Shown piece after piece: positions 22,509 to 34,416 of a DNA stretch of 64,000 nucleotides (positions are counted from its first letter, which is position 1; each line of letters opens with the position of its first letter). A program made the position numbers and the translations under genes. The notes under the pieces are model-generated. The model saw only the letters and a program-made list of their open reading frames with translations, was not told the DNA's origin and did not search any database. Source of the stretch: Mycoemilia scoparia (taxonomy: Eukaryota > Kickxellomycota > Kickxellomycetes > Kickxellales > Kickxellaceae). The stretch covers positions 1-64,000 of the forward strand of contig JANBPU010000069.1 in the NCBI GenBank assembly GCA_027575805.1. The letters run 5' to 3'.

Positions 22509-25500
22509 ATGACAAATCCAAATGAAGCGCTACCCGATAGGGCTAAGCGCCACCATTATATGATAGCGGATTCTTCCTCAGAGTCCGATGATACATGCAC
22601 CGTTGTCAAGTCCCAGAAGCGCGCTCAAAAAAGTATACCAGAGGTGGTCTTGCCAGTAAAAGATATGGGCAACTATTCTGAGGTTCCGATGCTGAGGTCT
22701 GCAAAGTCAATCGAGACTGAGGATGGCGACTCAGACTCAAGCGATTTCACTAGTATTAAGAGGCGCACAAATTCAAACCTGTCACAACGCCTGACTAAAA
22801 GCTCGCTTGATGGCTCACAGGAGAGAGCTACAAGATCATCTAGAAGCCGAAACAGAGGCCCTACGGGCTTGGCAGAAACATCACAAGCGTCAAGTGGCAG
22901 TGAATATTCAAAGCCAAAAGCCGCAGCCCAAGTAAAGCGTGTCACTAAATACGAGCCCATGGACGAAGACATTGAAGAATGCCCGCAACTTGAGATTATT
23001 GGTGAGGAGGAACAGGAAGATTTTAACATAGATGTGTACGGTGAAAATCTCCCATGCCGCTACCTGGATGAATTTGTGGTATTTGACAATATGAATGGTC
23101 CCAACAAATACAAGCTAGTTAGCTTGGACGACATCGGTTGTGAGGGGAGAGATGTGGTTGCAGTGGGCTGGGTTAGACCAATGAACATATCTGAGCTTTC
23201 CGGTGAAGGGGGCGATGAGGTAGATGTTGATGAGGATGTTGATGAAGATGACGATGAAGAGGATATGGGAGAAGAGGATATAGAAACCCAGTCAGTCGGT
23301 GGGTCTGGTAAAGGAAAAGGGATTTGCAAAGGCTCAATAAAGTCCAAAAAAAGCACAAGACAGCGTCTCTATCTAAGCTCCATATACTATTACCAAACTC
23401 ATGTTTCGCCCCATGGAATTCCCGAAATTTGGCTGAGAACCGCATTTGCATTCTATAAACTCGGAAGTCCTGAAGATTACTATGATAGGCTCTACTCACC
23501 GCTGTTCAAGCCTTTCTACTTTGCGATAACCCTCATAAACCAGGCTAGACACAAATCCGAGATGACATTGAAGCAATTCGTTGAGAACATAAACCAGACA
23601 GAGAACCAAGTACTAGATTCTGGTCCTGGTACATCTGAGCAGGAAGTCCCATCTATGGTCCAACTTGATGTGGTTGACAGCTCTTCCACAAGGTATACTT
23701 TCACACTTTCAGATGCCCGCCGGTGGTCCGAGATTATTGCCTTTGAGATAGAAACATGGCTCAGTGAGTGCGACGACTTTACTCTTTTGACACACCCTGC
23801 CATTATGGAGATTTTCAGCTCAACGATTAAAAAGGGCAAGGATGGGAGGAAGAGGCCTTCCATGCGAAGCTCAGCCAGCGCTTTGGAGCGTGGTAATAGA
23901 CGTACATTCATCGGAGAACCAAAGAAGAAAAACAAGGCTTGTATCACCTCATTTATCAGTTCTGTGGCACAGGGATTGTTCTCGAAGAGTCTCCTGAATA
24001 TCAACAGCTTTGGGCGCAGAGAAGCAACTCTCGATACTCTGGTGGCAGATGAAAGCTCTACTGTCACACTTCCAGGAAGCCAGACCAACGCTGACAACTC
24101 TGCCAGCGAAACCGAGCAGATCATAGCCGAACCTAAAGAGGAAACTACACAATGGGTGAAGCGGTTTACTGGAGCGGAATCCATGTCTCGCATTTGCGGG
24201 ACGAGAGCAAATATCGCCGCCACTACTTCTAAACCTGGGATGGGCGAATACCTGCTAAGCGAGATTGAAAAAATCGGAATTGTTGGAACAACCCGTCAGT
24301 GCAATGGCGTTGCTTGGGATTCTGGGTCTCAAACGGGTGGCAAGAACCCGAGTTTATTATACTATAGCTCAGGCGTGCTGAATTCACAAGATGAGCCTGC
24401 TCTAGCCGCCAAAGAGACGGATCTAGAAATGCATAAGGTGCGCCTTGGCGATTTTGTTCTTGTGAAAAGCCAAAAGGCTATAAGGTCATCAACAGACTTC
24501 CCCGTCAGCATTGTACAAATAGTCTATATGTTTGAAAACCCCAAGACGAACAAGAAATACTTCCATGGACGGCTGCTCTTGCCCGGACGCGACACCGTTA
24601 TAGAAGAAGTTGCAAGTCCATGCGAACTGTTCCTGATTGACAGGTGCAAGACATATAATTTTGCTCGTCATTTTTGCGGAAAGATAGCCATAAACCAGCT
24701 TGACAGTAGCCGGTCTGACCGTATGGCGCTATATGGAGAGGTTCCAGAAGGAAGCAGCAAGCTGATTGTTAGGCTCTGGTATGATCCGAATACTGGATCA
24801 TTCGAAGACGCTGATTTGCATCAGACTCAGGATGGCTTTGACTGTCCTAGCTGCTTGGCTCAAAGAGATTCTGACTTTGGCAATGACAACTATTCAGTAG
24901 AATGGGAAAACCATGGCATCTCAGAGAAAGACAAAGGGAATGGAGGCGTAGGCCAAGGCAAGCAGACTGCCTGGGTGGCCAGGTATAAGGGAACTGAGTA
25001 TCATTCTAATGATTTCTGCTACATCATACCAGACATCCCAGGAAAGCCATACGAGTTAGGCTATATCGTAAAACTTGCGCCTAACCTGAAAAATCCCCAC
25101 CAAAGTCGCTATGCAAACAGGTGGAATGATTCATATACTCTTGATGGTTGTAAAGCCAAGGCTTCAGAAGCAAACAAAACTCTAGTCAAAGTTCAATTGC
25201 TTCGGCGCATGGTAAGCTTGCCCAAGGATATAGTTCCAGAGAAAGACAGTCGCGAGTTTTCAGATGAAAGGCATTTGTACTGGACAGAGACGGTCAAGTA
25301 TATCCCGTTTACAAAAATTGAAGGGAAATTTTGGGTCGAGCATAGGAGCCAAATTCTTTGCCCACTTGATCAGTATAAGGATCAGGATGATAACGCATTC
25401 TATGCCAGCTATATCAGCAAGAGTCTTACACCAAAAGACATCGGCGACTTCACTCTTTTGACGGCAGATCCCAATTGCCAACTACCAACGAATCCTCCGC

Positions 25501-27407
25501 CTAGCTGCAGGCTATGCAAAAAGAAGCGCGAGAGCCACCTTGAGATGCTGAGATCGTATCTTGATATATATTCTGACCAAATGCCACACCCAGTGCACGG
25601 GAGTCTGTCGCAGGGAAGGGCACCTCTGCGTGCCATGGACATATTTTCTGGGTGTGGTGGGTTAACAGAAGGCATGGAGCAAACCGGGGTTGTGGAAACA
25701 TGCTGGGCCATTGAATACATGCCGTCAGCTGCCAAGTCCTTTGCTCACAACCATCCAAAGTGCAAGGTTTACAACCAGTGCAGCAACCTGCTGCTGGAAC
25801 GGGCTATTGCCAAGCATACTCAAAACCAGGAGCTTGAGCCCTTGAAGGATATCCGCGGAGTGTCAGACATACCTGATATGCCGGCCCCGGGAGAAGTAGA
25901 TTTTATATACTGTGGACCTCCTTGCCAGGGCTTTTCGCGTGCAAATAGGTTCCCTAAGGCAGATGATCTCAAAACCTCGATGATAGCAAATTCGCTTTCG
26001 TATGTTGACTTTTACCGGCCCTCTTATTTTTTGTTGGAAAACGTTCGTGGCCTTTTACAGTACCGCCTGGGAGGCGAACAGGATGGCAGGGCTCGCATTG
26101 TTGGTGGGGTTAAGATGGGAATGCTCAAATTTATCCTTCGCAGCTTGACGGCAATGGGCTACCAAACGCGCTTTGGGCTGCTCCAAGCTGCAAACTATGG
26201 CCTTGCGCAAAGTCGTCGCCGCATATTTATCTGGGCGGCCAAGCGCGGCTGCTCCCTTCCTGTTCTTCCTCAGACTATAACGTGCTTCTACAAAAAAGAA
26301 AGGCTCAGCATTCCTCTTCCTGGAAATGTCATGTACTGTCCTGATAAGCGTACAGATAACTGTTCAATTCACCCACCAGTTACTGTTGGGGATGCTCTAA
26401 AAGATCTCCCTGAGTTTGAGTATAAGAACCCCGCAGAGGTGTATCCCGACCATAGGGCACATGAGGCCAGTAGAGGCGTCGCTTTGGATGCAGTGTTTGT
26501 CGGCGGCCATGTAGGCACCATGGAGCAGTCGTATTCCAAAAAGCCGGCCTGTGAATTCCAAAGGCGTATGAGGCGCGGGGTCTTTAGATCAAAATTTACA
26601 GCTCAGCCAGTGTCTTCAGATGAACCTCCTGTTGAAAATAGGCTATACAACCATGTCACACGACCATTCAATTCCATAAACGTAGAGAGAATTTGCCGTG
26701 TTGATATGACACCCGGAGCCGACCATCGAACTTTGCCACAGAAGCTAAAGCCATGGTGTCTTTCGGCAAAAGAGAGTGCAGCCTCTCGACACAATGGATG
26801 GAAGGGTCTCTATGGACGTCTTGATTTCAAGGGCCATTTCTTGACTGCATTGACCGAGATGTCTCCTATGGGCAAAGCGGGCACAGTTCTCCATCCAAAC
26901 CAAGCGCGCGTGCTGACAGTGCGAGAGTGCGCCAGAGCCCAGGGATTCCCCGACCATTATAATTTCCAGAGCGTTGTTGAGGGCGATACAAGAGACATGT
27001 ACAGGCAAATCGGCAATGCTGTCCCCGTACCCCTCGCATACGCATTGGGAAAGGAGCTACGCAGCGCTTTGATGTCTGACTTCAAGAAATACCATATCAT
27101 GGCATCTTCTCGTATGCAGGCATGTATTGACAGCATCAGCAGCCAGGATGCATGGAGGCTAATCGCCATCAACGACGCTGATAGCGACGGTGGCAGTGAG
27201 AGCGATGACATGTATGATTCGGATGCTGATGACTCCAGCCTCAAAGAAACCCAGCCACCCCCCAGGGCTGGCTTCCGTATGTCTGCAAGCAAAGCCGAAA
27301 AGCCATCTTGGTCCAATGATAAGAGCAGTTGGAGCGTGTGGGTAGAGATAGCTACTAGCCACGCGCCTCTTGAGATTATTCCAAAACCCGGTGGAAACAT
27401 TATATAG
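22509..27407 (+). CDS. DNMT1-type DNA (cytosine-5-)-methyltransferase, 1632 aa
   Basis: One uninterrupted frame of 1632 codons. Order of parts: a disordered Ser-rich N terminus (1-160), a replication-foci-targeting-like module (about 165-390) split by an acidic Asp/Glu run at about 234-260, BAH1 (about 637-770; begins KVRLGDFVLV), BAH2 (about 830-990; YHSNDFCYIIPD), and a catalytic domain from about 1039 to 1520. Catalytic motifs are complete: motif I MDIFSGCGGLTEG, motif IV GPPCQGFSRANRF with nucleophile Cys1139, motif VI ENVRG (Glu1177), motif VIII QSRRRIFIW and motif X GNAVPVPLA. I see no CXXC zinc finger; isolated CPSC and CRLC pairs near 778 and 998 could bind zinc. Predicted nuclear enzyme that maintains 5-methylcytosine. 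Remarkably intronless for its size in a neighbourhood of split genes. Confidence 0.95.
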   Translation: MTNPNEALPDRAKRHHYMIADSSSESDDTCTVVKSQKRAQKSIPEVVLPVKDMGNYSEVPMLRSAKSIETEDGDSDSSDFTSIKRRTNSNLSQRLTKSSLDGSQERATRSSRSRNRGPTGLAETSQASSGSEYSKPKAAAQVKRVTKYEPMDEDIEECPQLEIIGEEEQEDFNIDVYGENLPCRYLDEFVVFDNMNGPNKYKLVSLDDIGCEGRDVVAVGWVRPMNISELSGEGGDEVDVDEDVDEDDDEEDMGEEDIETQSVGGSGKGKGICKGSIKSKKSTRQRLYLSSIYYYQTHVSPHGIPEIWLRTAFAFYKLGSPEDYYDRLYSPLFKPFYFAITLINQARHKSEMTLKQFVENINQTENQVLDSGPGTSEQEVPSMVQLDVVDSSSTRYTFTLSDARRWSEIIAFEIETWLSECDDFTLLTHPAIMEIFSSTIKKGKDGRKRPSMRSSASALERGNRRTFIGEPKKKNKACITSFISSVAQGLFSKSLLNINSFGRREATLDTLVADESSTVTLPGSQTNADNSASETEQIIAEPKEETTQWVKRFTGAESMSRICGTRANIAATTSKPGMGEYLLSEIEKIGIVGTTRQCNGVAWDSGSQTGGKNPSLLYYSSGVLNSQDEPALAAKETDLEMHKVRLGDFVLVKSQKAIRSSTDFPVSIVQIVYMFENPKTNKKYFHGRLLLPGRDTVIEEVASPCELFLIDRCKTYNFARHFCGKIAINQLDSSRSDRMALYGEVPEGSSKLIVRLWYDPNTGSFEDADLHQTQDGFDCPSCLAQRDSDFGNDNYSVEWENHGISEKDKGNGGVGQGKQTAWVARYKGTEYHSNDFCYIIPDIPGKPYELGYIVKLAPNLKNPHQSRYANRWNDSYTLDGCKAKASEANKTLVKVQLLRRMVSLPKDIVPEKDSREFSDERHLYWTETVKYIPFTKIEGKFWVEHRSQILCPLDQYKDQDDNAFYASYISKSLTPKDIGDFTLLTADPNCQLPTNPPPSCRLCKKKRESHLEMLRSYLDIYSDQMPHPVHGSLSQGRAPLRAMDIFSGCGGLTEGMEQTGVVETCWAIEYMPSAAKSFAHNHPKCKVYNQCSNLLLERAIAKHTQNQELEPLKDIRGVSDIPDMPAPGEVDFIYCGPPCQGFSRANRFPKADDLKTSMIANSLSYVDFYRPSYFLLENVRGLLQYRLGGEQDGRARIVGGVKMGMLKFILRSLTAMGYQTRFGLLQAANYGLAQSRRRIFIWAAKRGCSLPVLPQTITCFYKKERLSIPLPGNVMYCPDKRTDNCSIHPPVTVGDALKDLPEFEYKNPAEVYPDHRAHEASRGVALDAVFVGGHVGTMEQSYSKKPACEFQRRMRRGVFRSKFTAQPVSSDEPPVENRLYNHVTRPFNSINVERICRVDMTPGADHRTLPQKLKPWCLSAKESAASRHNGWKGLYGRLDFKGHFLTALTEMSPMGKAGTVLHPNQARVLTVRECARAQGFPDHYNFQSVVEGDTRDMYRQIGNAVPVPLAYALGKELRSALMSDFKKYHIMASSRMQACIDSISSQDAWRLIAINDADSDGGSESDDMYDSDADDSSLKETQPPPRAGFRMSASKAEKPSWSNDKSSWSVWVEIATSHAPLEIIPKPGGNII

Positions 27408-27666
27408 CTCAGCCAAGCTTCACCCATTATTGCTACAGCCTGAACCTATATTTTTTATTTCGCTATAAAAATCAATAATCTATCTATTAATTAGCTACAA
27501 CGTTTAACTTTGTGTAGCATTTTGCTCTTTATAATGTTTTTTTAAAAGCTTTGGGCACTATTGCACAAAACGAATACATTCTAAGCTTTAAAACGTATAA
27601 CAGTGTTTTGATTTTAATTTTCTAACATTATTTATTTTAGGATCCAGGTAACTGTGTTTGACGGCC

Positions 27667-30078
27667 TTAGTACAAATTGGTGCCCTCTCCACTTCTGGCT
27701 TTCCGGTTCTTTTTCCCCTTCTTGTGCTTCTTGCCACTGTTTCCAGCGAATTGCTTTGCGGCCTGTATCGCGGCAGTAACCCCGCTTCTGTCAGAAGAGA
27801 TATTTCCTTGATCATCGACAATGCCATGGATGGGTGCGTACAAATTTGCACGGTGCACTTGCCTATTTGCAAGCAGGGATTGGCCCTTTAATTTTGGTGC
27901 CAGCCTGGACTTATCTGTGCCAAAGAATTCGGAGTCAAGACCGGTAGATTTTGTTGAAATCGACGAAACCACTGCCTTCTCGACATTGGCACGATCGGAC
28001 GCTGCGTGCTTGACGACATACTCTCCGTCTTCGTTCTCAACAAAGTTTTTGCATCTTTTTGCAACTTCCAATGAAGTGTTGATTTCGTCGTTAAATTCTT
28101 TTCCATTGACTCCTGGCGGAGGATGGTTATACAGCAATTTTCCCTAATTGAAAAAACAAAAAATACCATCATGTGAGTTTCTAGCTGTGAAACATACATT
28201 AGCTCTATATCTTTTTATTGGGTGAAACTAAATCACAGCTTACATTGACATAGTCCTTGAGGATATAGCGTGCGGCTCTGGCCTCGTCTGGGTTGCCCTG
28301 TCCGGATTTTGTTAAACCACGGGCGGCAGCGTAGGACACAAGGAATTCTTCAGAAGTTGGAACGCCCGTGCCGCCCTCTTCTTCCGGCTTTGTGTGTATT
28401 TTAATGCCATACGTCGATTCAAGAACAAACTTGGGAATTCTTTGGGCAACAAGCTCGGCAGGACCAGTGTACTCTCTCAGCTGGTCGATGGGCAGAACGC
28501 CATTGCAAACCATATCAGCCTTTGTTGTAGCAAAAGTGGGGAACACCAGACCAGGACAGTCGCAGAGGACGATATCGTCTGTGAGGTGGATGGTTTGGAA
28601 ATGCTTGGTTTTTCCAGGCATCGAGCCCACAGATACACGTTTGGCCCCAACAAGGGCATTGATAGTGGACGACTTTCCAACATTGGGGTAGCCGATTAGG
28701 CCGATCATGGCCTTAAATTGCGTATGTTCGTTTGCCAACGGTGGGCACCTCGAGACCATCAAGTCAACGAGTTCTTCAGCAGAAAGCACAGCAGTATCTT
28801 CATCATCGCCTTTTTCTTCGGAGTCTTCGATTTCTTCTGGTGATTTGGCTGGCGCCCCAGTGTTCTCGGTGTTATCGTTTTCGTCAATTTTGGGAGAATC
28901 ATCCATTGACTGTTCGGACAACTCATCTGACACATCATCATCGCCATCATCGTCCTGTGGCTCTTCAGCCTTTTCGCTAGAAGCCTTGGCCGAGAAAAAG
29001 ACAAAGCTTATACCTTGCTCCTTAAAATGTTTTGCCCACAGAGCTCTTTGGCTGCGTGTCAGCATGTCCGCCTTATTTACCAGCAGCATGTTGACTTTTC
29101 TCGGGTCTATTTCGTTGACATACTTTTCGACATCAATGCATCGGAACAGGAGCGGATTTCTGGCATCAACAATCTGGACTACCAGGTGTGACCTTTCAAG
29201 CACTCTCCATAGCTGGCGCCAAACCTCGAGATTCCGCTCGAACGGGGTAAGGAGGAACCCTTCCTCTTCTTGCAGTCTGTTATTGGTAACATTGAAAGAT
29301 CCATTAATGCATTGCGAAAACTGGTATACCCACCAAATGGTAATATTAGCCTTACTTTGCCAGGTCACGCCTCCAGTTGATAAATATATCGCGCTCGCGC
29401 TTGTGAAGCTCCTCTGCAGCCATGGTTTCATCCCAATCTGGCCTTTAAACAACCAAAATACCAAACATATTAATACGGTGCTTTTGCTCCTATTCGGAGC
29501 AGAGGGAGGGGGGCTATAATGAATGGGTTATTGATCACCTACCTCCTGGGGATCTTTAGTTTTTCCTCATTAAGTTTGTGCTTTTGCAAGGTCAGCTTTT
29601 CCTCCTCGGGAGTTAACAGGAAAGGGTTTGCATCTTGTGTTGAGATAATTTTGATGTTTCCTCTTTCTAAAAACCCAGCAAGCAGTTTGGCATCAAATAC
29701 GGCCATTTAGTAAAAATTATACACAAATTCTAGCCCTGGTTTCGGGTGTATGGCCATCTTACCAGCGGTAAACTCTGTACCAGCAAGCTCTGCTGTATGC
29801 AAAAACTCCTCGAGGTCGCCTTGCTGAGTAATTGACTGCAGCCGTGTCCAGCTGGGGCCGTCCGGAAGCTCTGTGGAGTGCTAATTCAGTGTACCATATA
29901 GTGCATACGCACATTTGACCATTAATTGAAGAAAATGCAGTGGCATTGGCAATTCTCTAGCTAAAAAAGGCTGGCATACCAGAGTAGCAGTATAGTCGTC
30001 GGGATCGCGCCCCTGGAAGCGCTTCTTGATTATAGCACGGCCTAGGTTTCCCTTTAGAGTCTTTGACTTTGGCGGCAT
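27667..30078 (-). CDS. LSG1: Lsg1 ribosome-biogenesis GTPase (60S subunit maturation)
   Basis: Six exons on the minus strand: 29980-30078, 29763-29880, 29543-29666, 29356-29442, 28244-29276 and 27667-28143, 645 aa. Lsg1 releases the export adaptor Nmd3 from cytoplasmic pre-60S subunits. The GTPase is circularly permuted, as in the YlqF/YawG family: G4 NKAD (210-213) comes before G1 GYPNVGKSS (338-346) and G3 DCPG (382-385). The N-terminal part has the Lsg1-specific LTPFERNLEVWRQLWRVLER and VQIVDARNPLLFRC. An acidic insert (about 243-303) separates G4 from G1. The C terminus is Lys-rich (KKHKKGKKNRK). Junctions preserve IPR-RPDW and RGNIK, which agree with the family. The start is the first ATG, giving MPPKSKTLKGNLGRAI. 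Confidence 0.95.
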
Positions 30079-30398
30079 CAATCAGTTATTAAAGTATAGG
30101 AAGTAAAAAAGAGTGTAGATGAGTGCAGTGCATGGTTCTTTCTGGGGAAGAATTTTCAATTAATAATCACGATCCGTCATCTACGGTGATTACAGTGTTG
30201 TTACTTTTGGGAACTATGTTGGCTGTATTTTAAATGTATTAATGATTATAAAAACGTAGTTAAACAGGGCTGACGATGGTGCCTAGGGCTGAGAATTACA
30301 ACAACCCTTGCAAAGAAGGAGACGAGGGTAGGTACATTGAGAAAGTTACTTGCCCAAAAATACGGCATTTGCTAGTAGGTATAGAAGAAGGATCAAAG
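30079..30398. other. Spacer between Lsg1 and Arf genes
   Basis: About 320 bp, AT-rich, holding the Lsg1 promoter and the Arf 3' end. Nothing else is recognised. Confidence 0.35.
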
Positions 30399-31156
<758 letters not shown>

Positions 31157-32338
31157 TGCGTTAAATTATACAAAATGTTTATAAAAGGAAAAGACCACCA
31201 CGAAAGATACAAGCTGGCGTTATGATTATTTTAGGGCGCAGGTACTGAGCTGTAGCAACCACAACAAACCATGCCAGGCACTTTCCTCTCCCCAAAGGTC
31301 ACGCTTTCACTGCAACATAACAATAACAAAATAAAAGCGTCCTTTGCCCTATGGAGTGCTGGTACTAGTGTTTTTCCCTGTCCCTTGAACACTTGAACAA
31401 AGCCCATGTATTTCATAGATGGGCTGGTCTTTGAACGTTTGCTATACAATCCCTTGTTGAAAGCAGGTGCCCATTTTCTCCACATGCATTATATAGTCCG
31501 CTATGGCATATTTGCACAGCTGTTTAGAGCTGGACCAGTATAGGCTGATAATTGGCCATAGAAATGCCTACTAGTGTGGTGTGGGGCTTGTTTGGGGGAC
31601 TTGTTTGGCAGAAAAAATAGCTTAGAGCCTGCTTGAGCTTGCTGTATGTAGATTAGATGGTGAGCAATATCCGGATAATTGATGAATTGACATGCTGTTT
31701 AATAGCGATAGCTTGGAATTGTCAGTCCTTTAAAAGTTTAGAAAGGTGCATGCATGCTTGCTTTATTTTGTCAAACCTTATAGAGATAGGCGTTAAAGTG
31801 GGACTACTAATCCCAGCTTTGATATGGCAGCGTGCTGGATGCAGTTAGAAATATCGGAATTTGATTTTTGTGCCCTCCCCATTTGTGGCTTCTAACTTGA
31901 TACTATCAACATCTGTATAGATGTGAAGTCACAAAACGACCTTTAAGCATTTGGACAAGACACTGCCACATGATGTATCAAAGATATTGGGCATGGGTAC
32001 CCTTCTGACCAGCCTGAGACTATTGGGCAGGCTATGGCCACAGTATATTATTTCAAATAGGCTTGGTAAACTTGTACATTTTGGAATCAAGTGCGGTGTT
32101 GGTACAGCTGACGACAACAGACCAGACTGTGGGCTGTTTTTAAGGGACTACGTGGAGGAATCATTGCTGTCCTTCTAATCAGATCGCCGACTGGTGGGCT
32201 TGGCGTGTTATGGTGGCTTGTAACAGACCAGCATCGCCAAAGTTTCAAAACAACAAAGTCCATCAGAATATATTTCTTTGGTGCCTTTGTACTTTTTGCC
32301 AAACTTCCTGGATAATATATATAAGTTAAAGGACTACT
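31157..32338. other. Intergenic region, divergent promoters of Arf and GMPPA-like genes
   Basis: About 1.2 kb between divergent genes with several short unrelated open frames on both strands. None shows a motif or splice support. No repeat of the families found elsewhere in the window was recognised. Confidence 0.4.
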
Positions 32339-33700
32339 ATGACTCTGAACAAGGCAGTGATTCTTGTGGGCGGCCCATCTAGGGCCACCCGTTTCCGTCC
32401 CCTTAGCATGGACATTCCCCAGCCTCTTTTCCCCGTTGGTGGAAAGCCGATAATTTGGCACCAAATCAGTGCTCTGTCAAAAGTCGAGGGTCTAAAGGAG
32501 ATAATTCTAATAGGCTTCTTTGAGGACGTCGTTTTCAGAAGCTTCCTGGACAAATGTAGCGATGAGTTCCCGGAAATTCAATTCAGGCAAGTTGCAACAT
32601 CAATAGTCGCATTAATATACTGTTGAGAAATCTATAATATATTGGGAAGCTAAAGTTAGCCATCATGGCTTGTCTAACCACGATTTTCTACATGCAACAG
32701 GTACCTGCGCGAGTTTACACAACTGGGAACAGCAGGTGGGCTTTACCATTTCCGGGATATGATTCTACGAGGCAATCCAAAGAATGTGTTTGTGCTTTAC
32801 ACTGACATTTGCTCCTCATTCCCGTTGAACGAGCTACTTAAACACCACGAAAAGCAAGGCCGCGTCGGTACCATTATGGTAACCAAGGTGGATCGCAACT
32901 TGGCAAACAACTATGGCTGCGTTGTTGTTGATAATGAGACCAGCCTTGCTCTCCACTATGTTGAAAAGCCAGAGACATATGTTTCTGACCTAGCTTCAAC
33001 TGGCATATTTGTTCTTGACAAAGAGGTATTCCAGTTTATTGAAAAGACTTTCCAGAGTCGCTCGGCTGACTCTGGGGGCGAGTTTTTCGAGAGCGCAGAG
33101 CGCGATCTGAACCAACTTCGCTTTGAGCAGGACGTCCTTCGGCCCATGGCTGATCAAAAGAAACTCAGTGTCTATATTACCAAGGACTTTTGGCGCCAGA
33201 TCAAGTCTGCTGCATCGGCTGTTCCTGCCAATGCTGCTTATCTGCAGCAAGAGATGCGCCATGGCAGCTCGCGCCTTGCCAAATCGAGGCCCGATGGCCC
33301 AAAGATTGTTGAGCCAGTATTTATCCACCCCTATGCACAGGTGGACCCAGAAGCCAAAATCGGACCAAATGTCAGCATTCAAGCCCAGGTTAAGGTTGGC
33401 CCTGGTGTTCGCATTCGCGATGCTATAGTTCTCGAAAAATCGGTCATCAAAGAGAATGCAATTGTACTTAACGCCATTATTGGAAGGGAATCTAGAGTCG
33501 GTAGATGGTCCCGTGTCGAAGGCTCGCCATACACAACCACAAACGATGGGCACGAGGTTACTCATGGCGGTGTCAAGGTCAACAACATCTGCATCCTTGG
33601 TCAGGATGTTGCAGTGAAGGACGAAGTGTTTGTTCGCAACACAGTTGTTTTGCCACACAAAGACCTCAGCTCTGACCAGCACAACGAAATTATCATGTAG
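32339..33700 (+). CDS. GDP-mannose pyrophosphorylase alpha-like protein (GMPPA type)
   Basis: Two exons: 32339-32586 and 32701-33700, 415 aa. An N-terminal nucleotidyltransferase domain begins AVILVGGPSRATRFRPLS, and a left-handed beta-helix of hexapeptide repeats follows from about residue 285 (PEAKIGPNVSIQAQVKVGPG). The VGG-P-x-x-x-TRFRPLS loop, rather than the GGxGTRLRPLT of catalytic Psa1/GMPPB, and an insert before the beta-helix match GMPPA, the regulatory subunit that senses GDP-mannose. I infer a role in controlling supply of GDP-mannose for glycans and wall mannan. The intron has a GC donor (AG|GCAAGT) and a CAG acceptor; only this junction keeps frame into YLREFTQLGTAGGLYHFRD. Confidence 0.9.
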
Positions 33701-34416
33701 TCCTATAGTAGCTTTACTTTTAAATAATTTCCCTGCTTAATTGTGATATTTGCTTATTATAAACATTTGGTGAGGCTCCACTTGTGACTAAATGGTTTTA
33801 TTTTACAAGTTATTAGGCATAAAATGCTCGCAAAAAATATTATCAAAAAATATAATAAAGGATATATTTATATACAAACAAAAGAAGTAATAATAATAAT
33901 AATAACCAATAGTTAGTAAGAATCAAATAACAACAACAATAATAATAATGTATATACATTTAAGAGAAATGCCAGTTTCACACCATCTTGCAACAATGGA
34001 TCTTAACATATGCCAGAACTTTTGCATGTTTTATAAACTATTTATCAAATTTATAGGGCATTTTGCTGGGATCCACCCGCAGTCGTTGTGTGGCTGATCA
34101 GCAATGAAATTCGACCAGATACATGGTCAGATTCCAAAACCCATTTGCATACAATTCCTGGAGACCCACAACTTTGTATTAGGTTTTGTGAAATCCGACT
34201 ACTTAAAGCAAACTTGACTTGGCTTTATACATAAGCCAAAGGACCCAATCCATCTGTGATCGATTCAGAGTGATTTGATTATGATTAAAATCACATCGAT
34301 CTATTAACCACCACCTCACAATAATATATGAAAAATGAGCAAAATGCAAAGGGACAAGCAAAAGCACATTAAATTCTTTATACATTTTATTTGGTCTTGC
34401 CTATTTTTAATTATTA
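33701..34416. other. AT-rich intergenic region with trinucleotide repeats
   Basis: About 700 bp without a gene. It contains (TAA)n at about 33888-33904 and (CAA/TAA)n at about 33931-33949. Confidence 0.45.

Noticed and set aside
23060..24223. Long antisense open frames within the methyltransferase gene
   Set aside because: They mirror the strongly biased sense codons (acidic and Ser-rich stretches) and carry no motif.
28707..29519. 270-codon plus-strand frame opposite Lsg1
   Set aside because: It is the complement of the acidic insert and conserved GTPase exon; the Ser-rich translation is a shadow.
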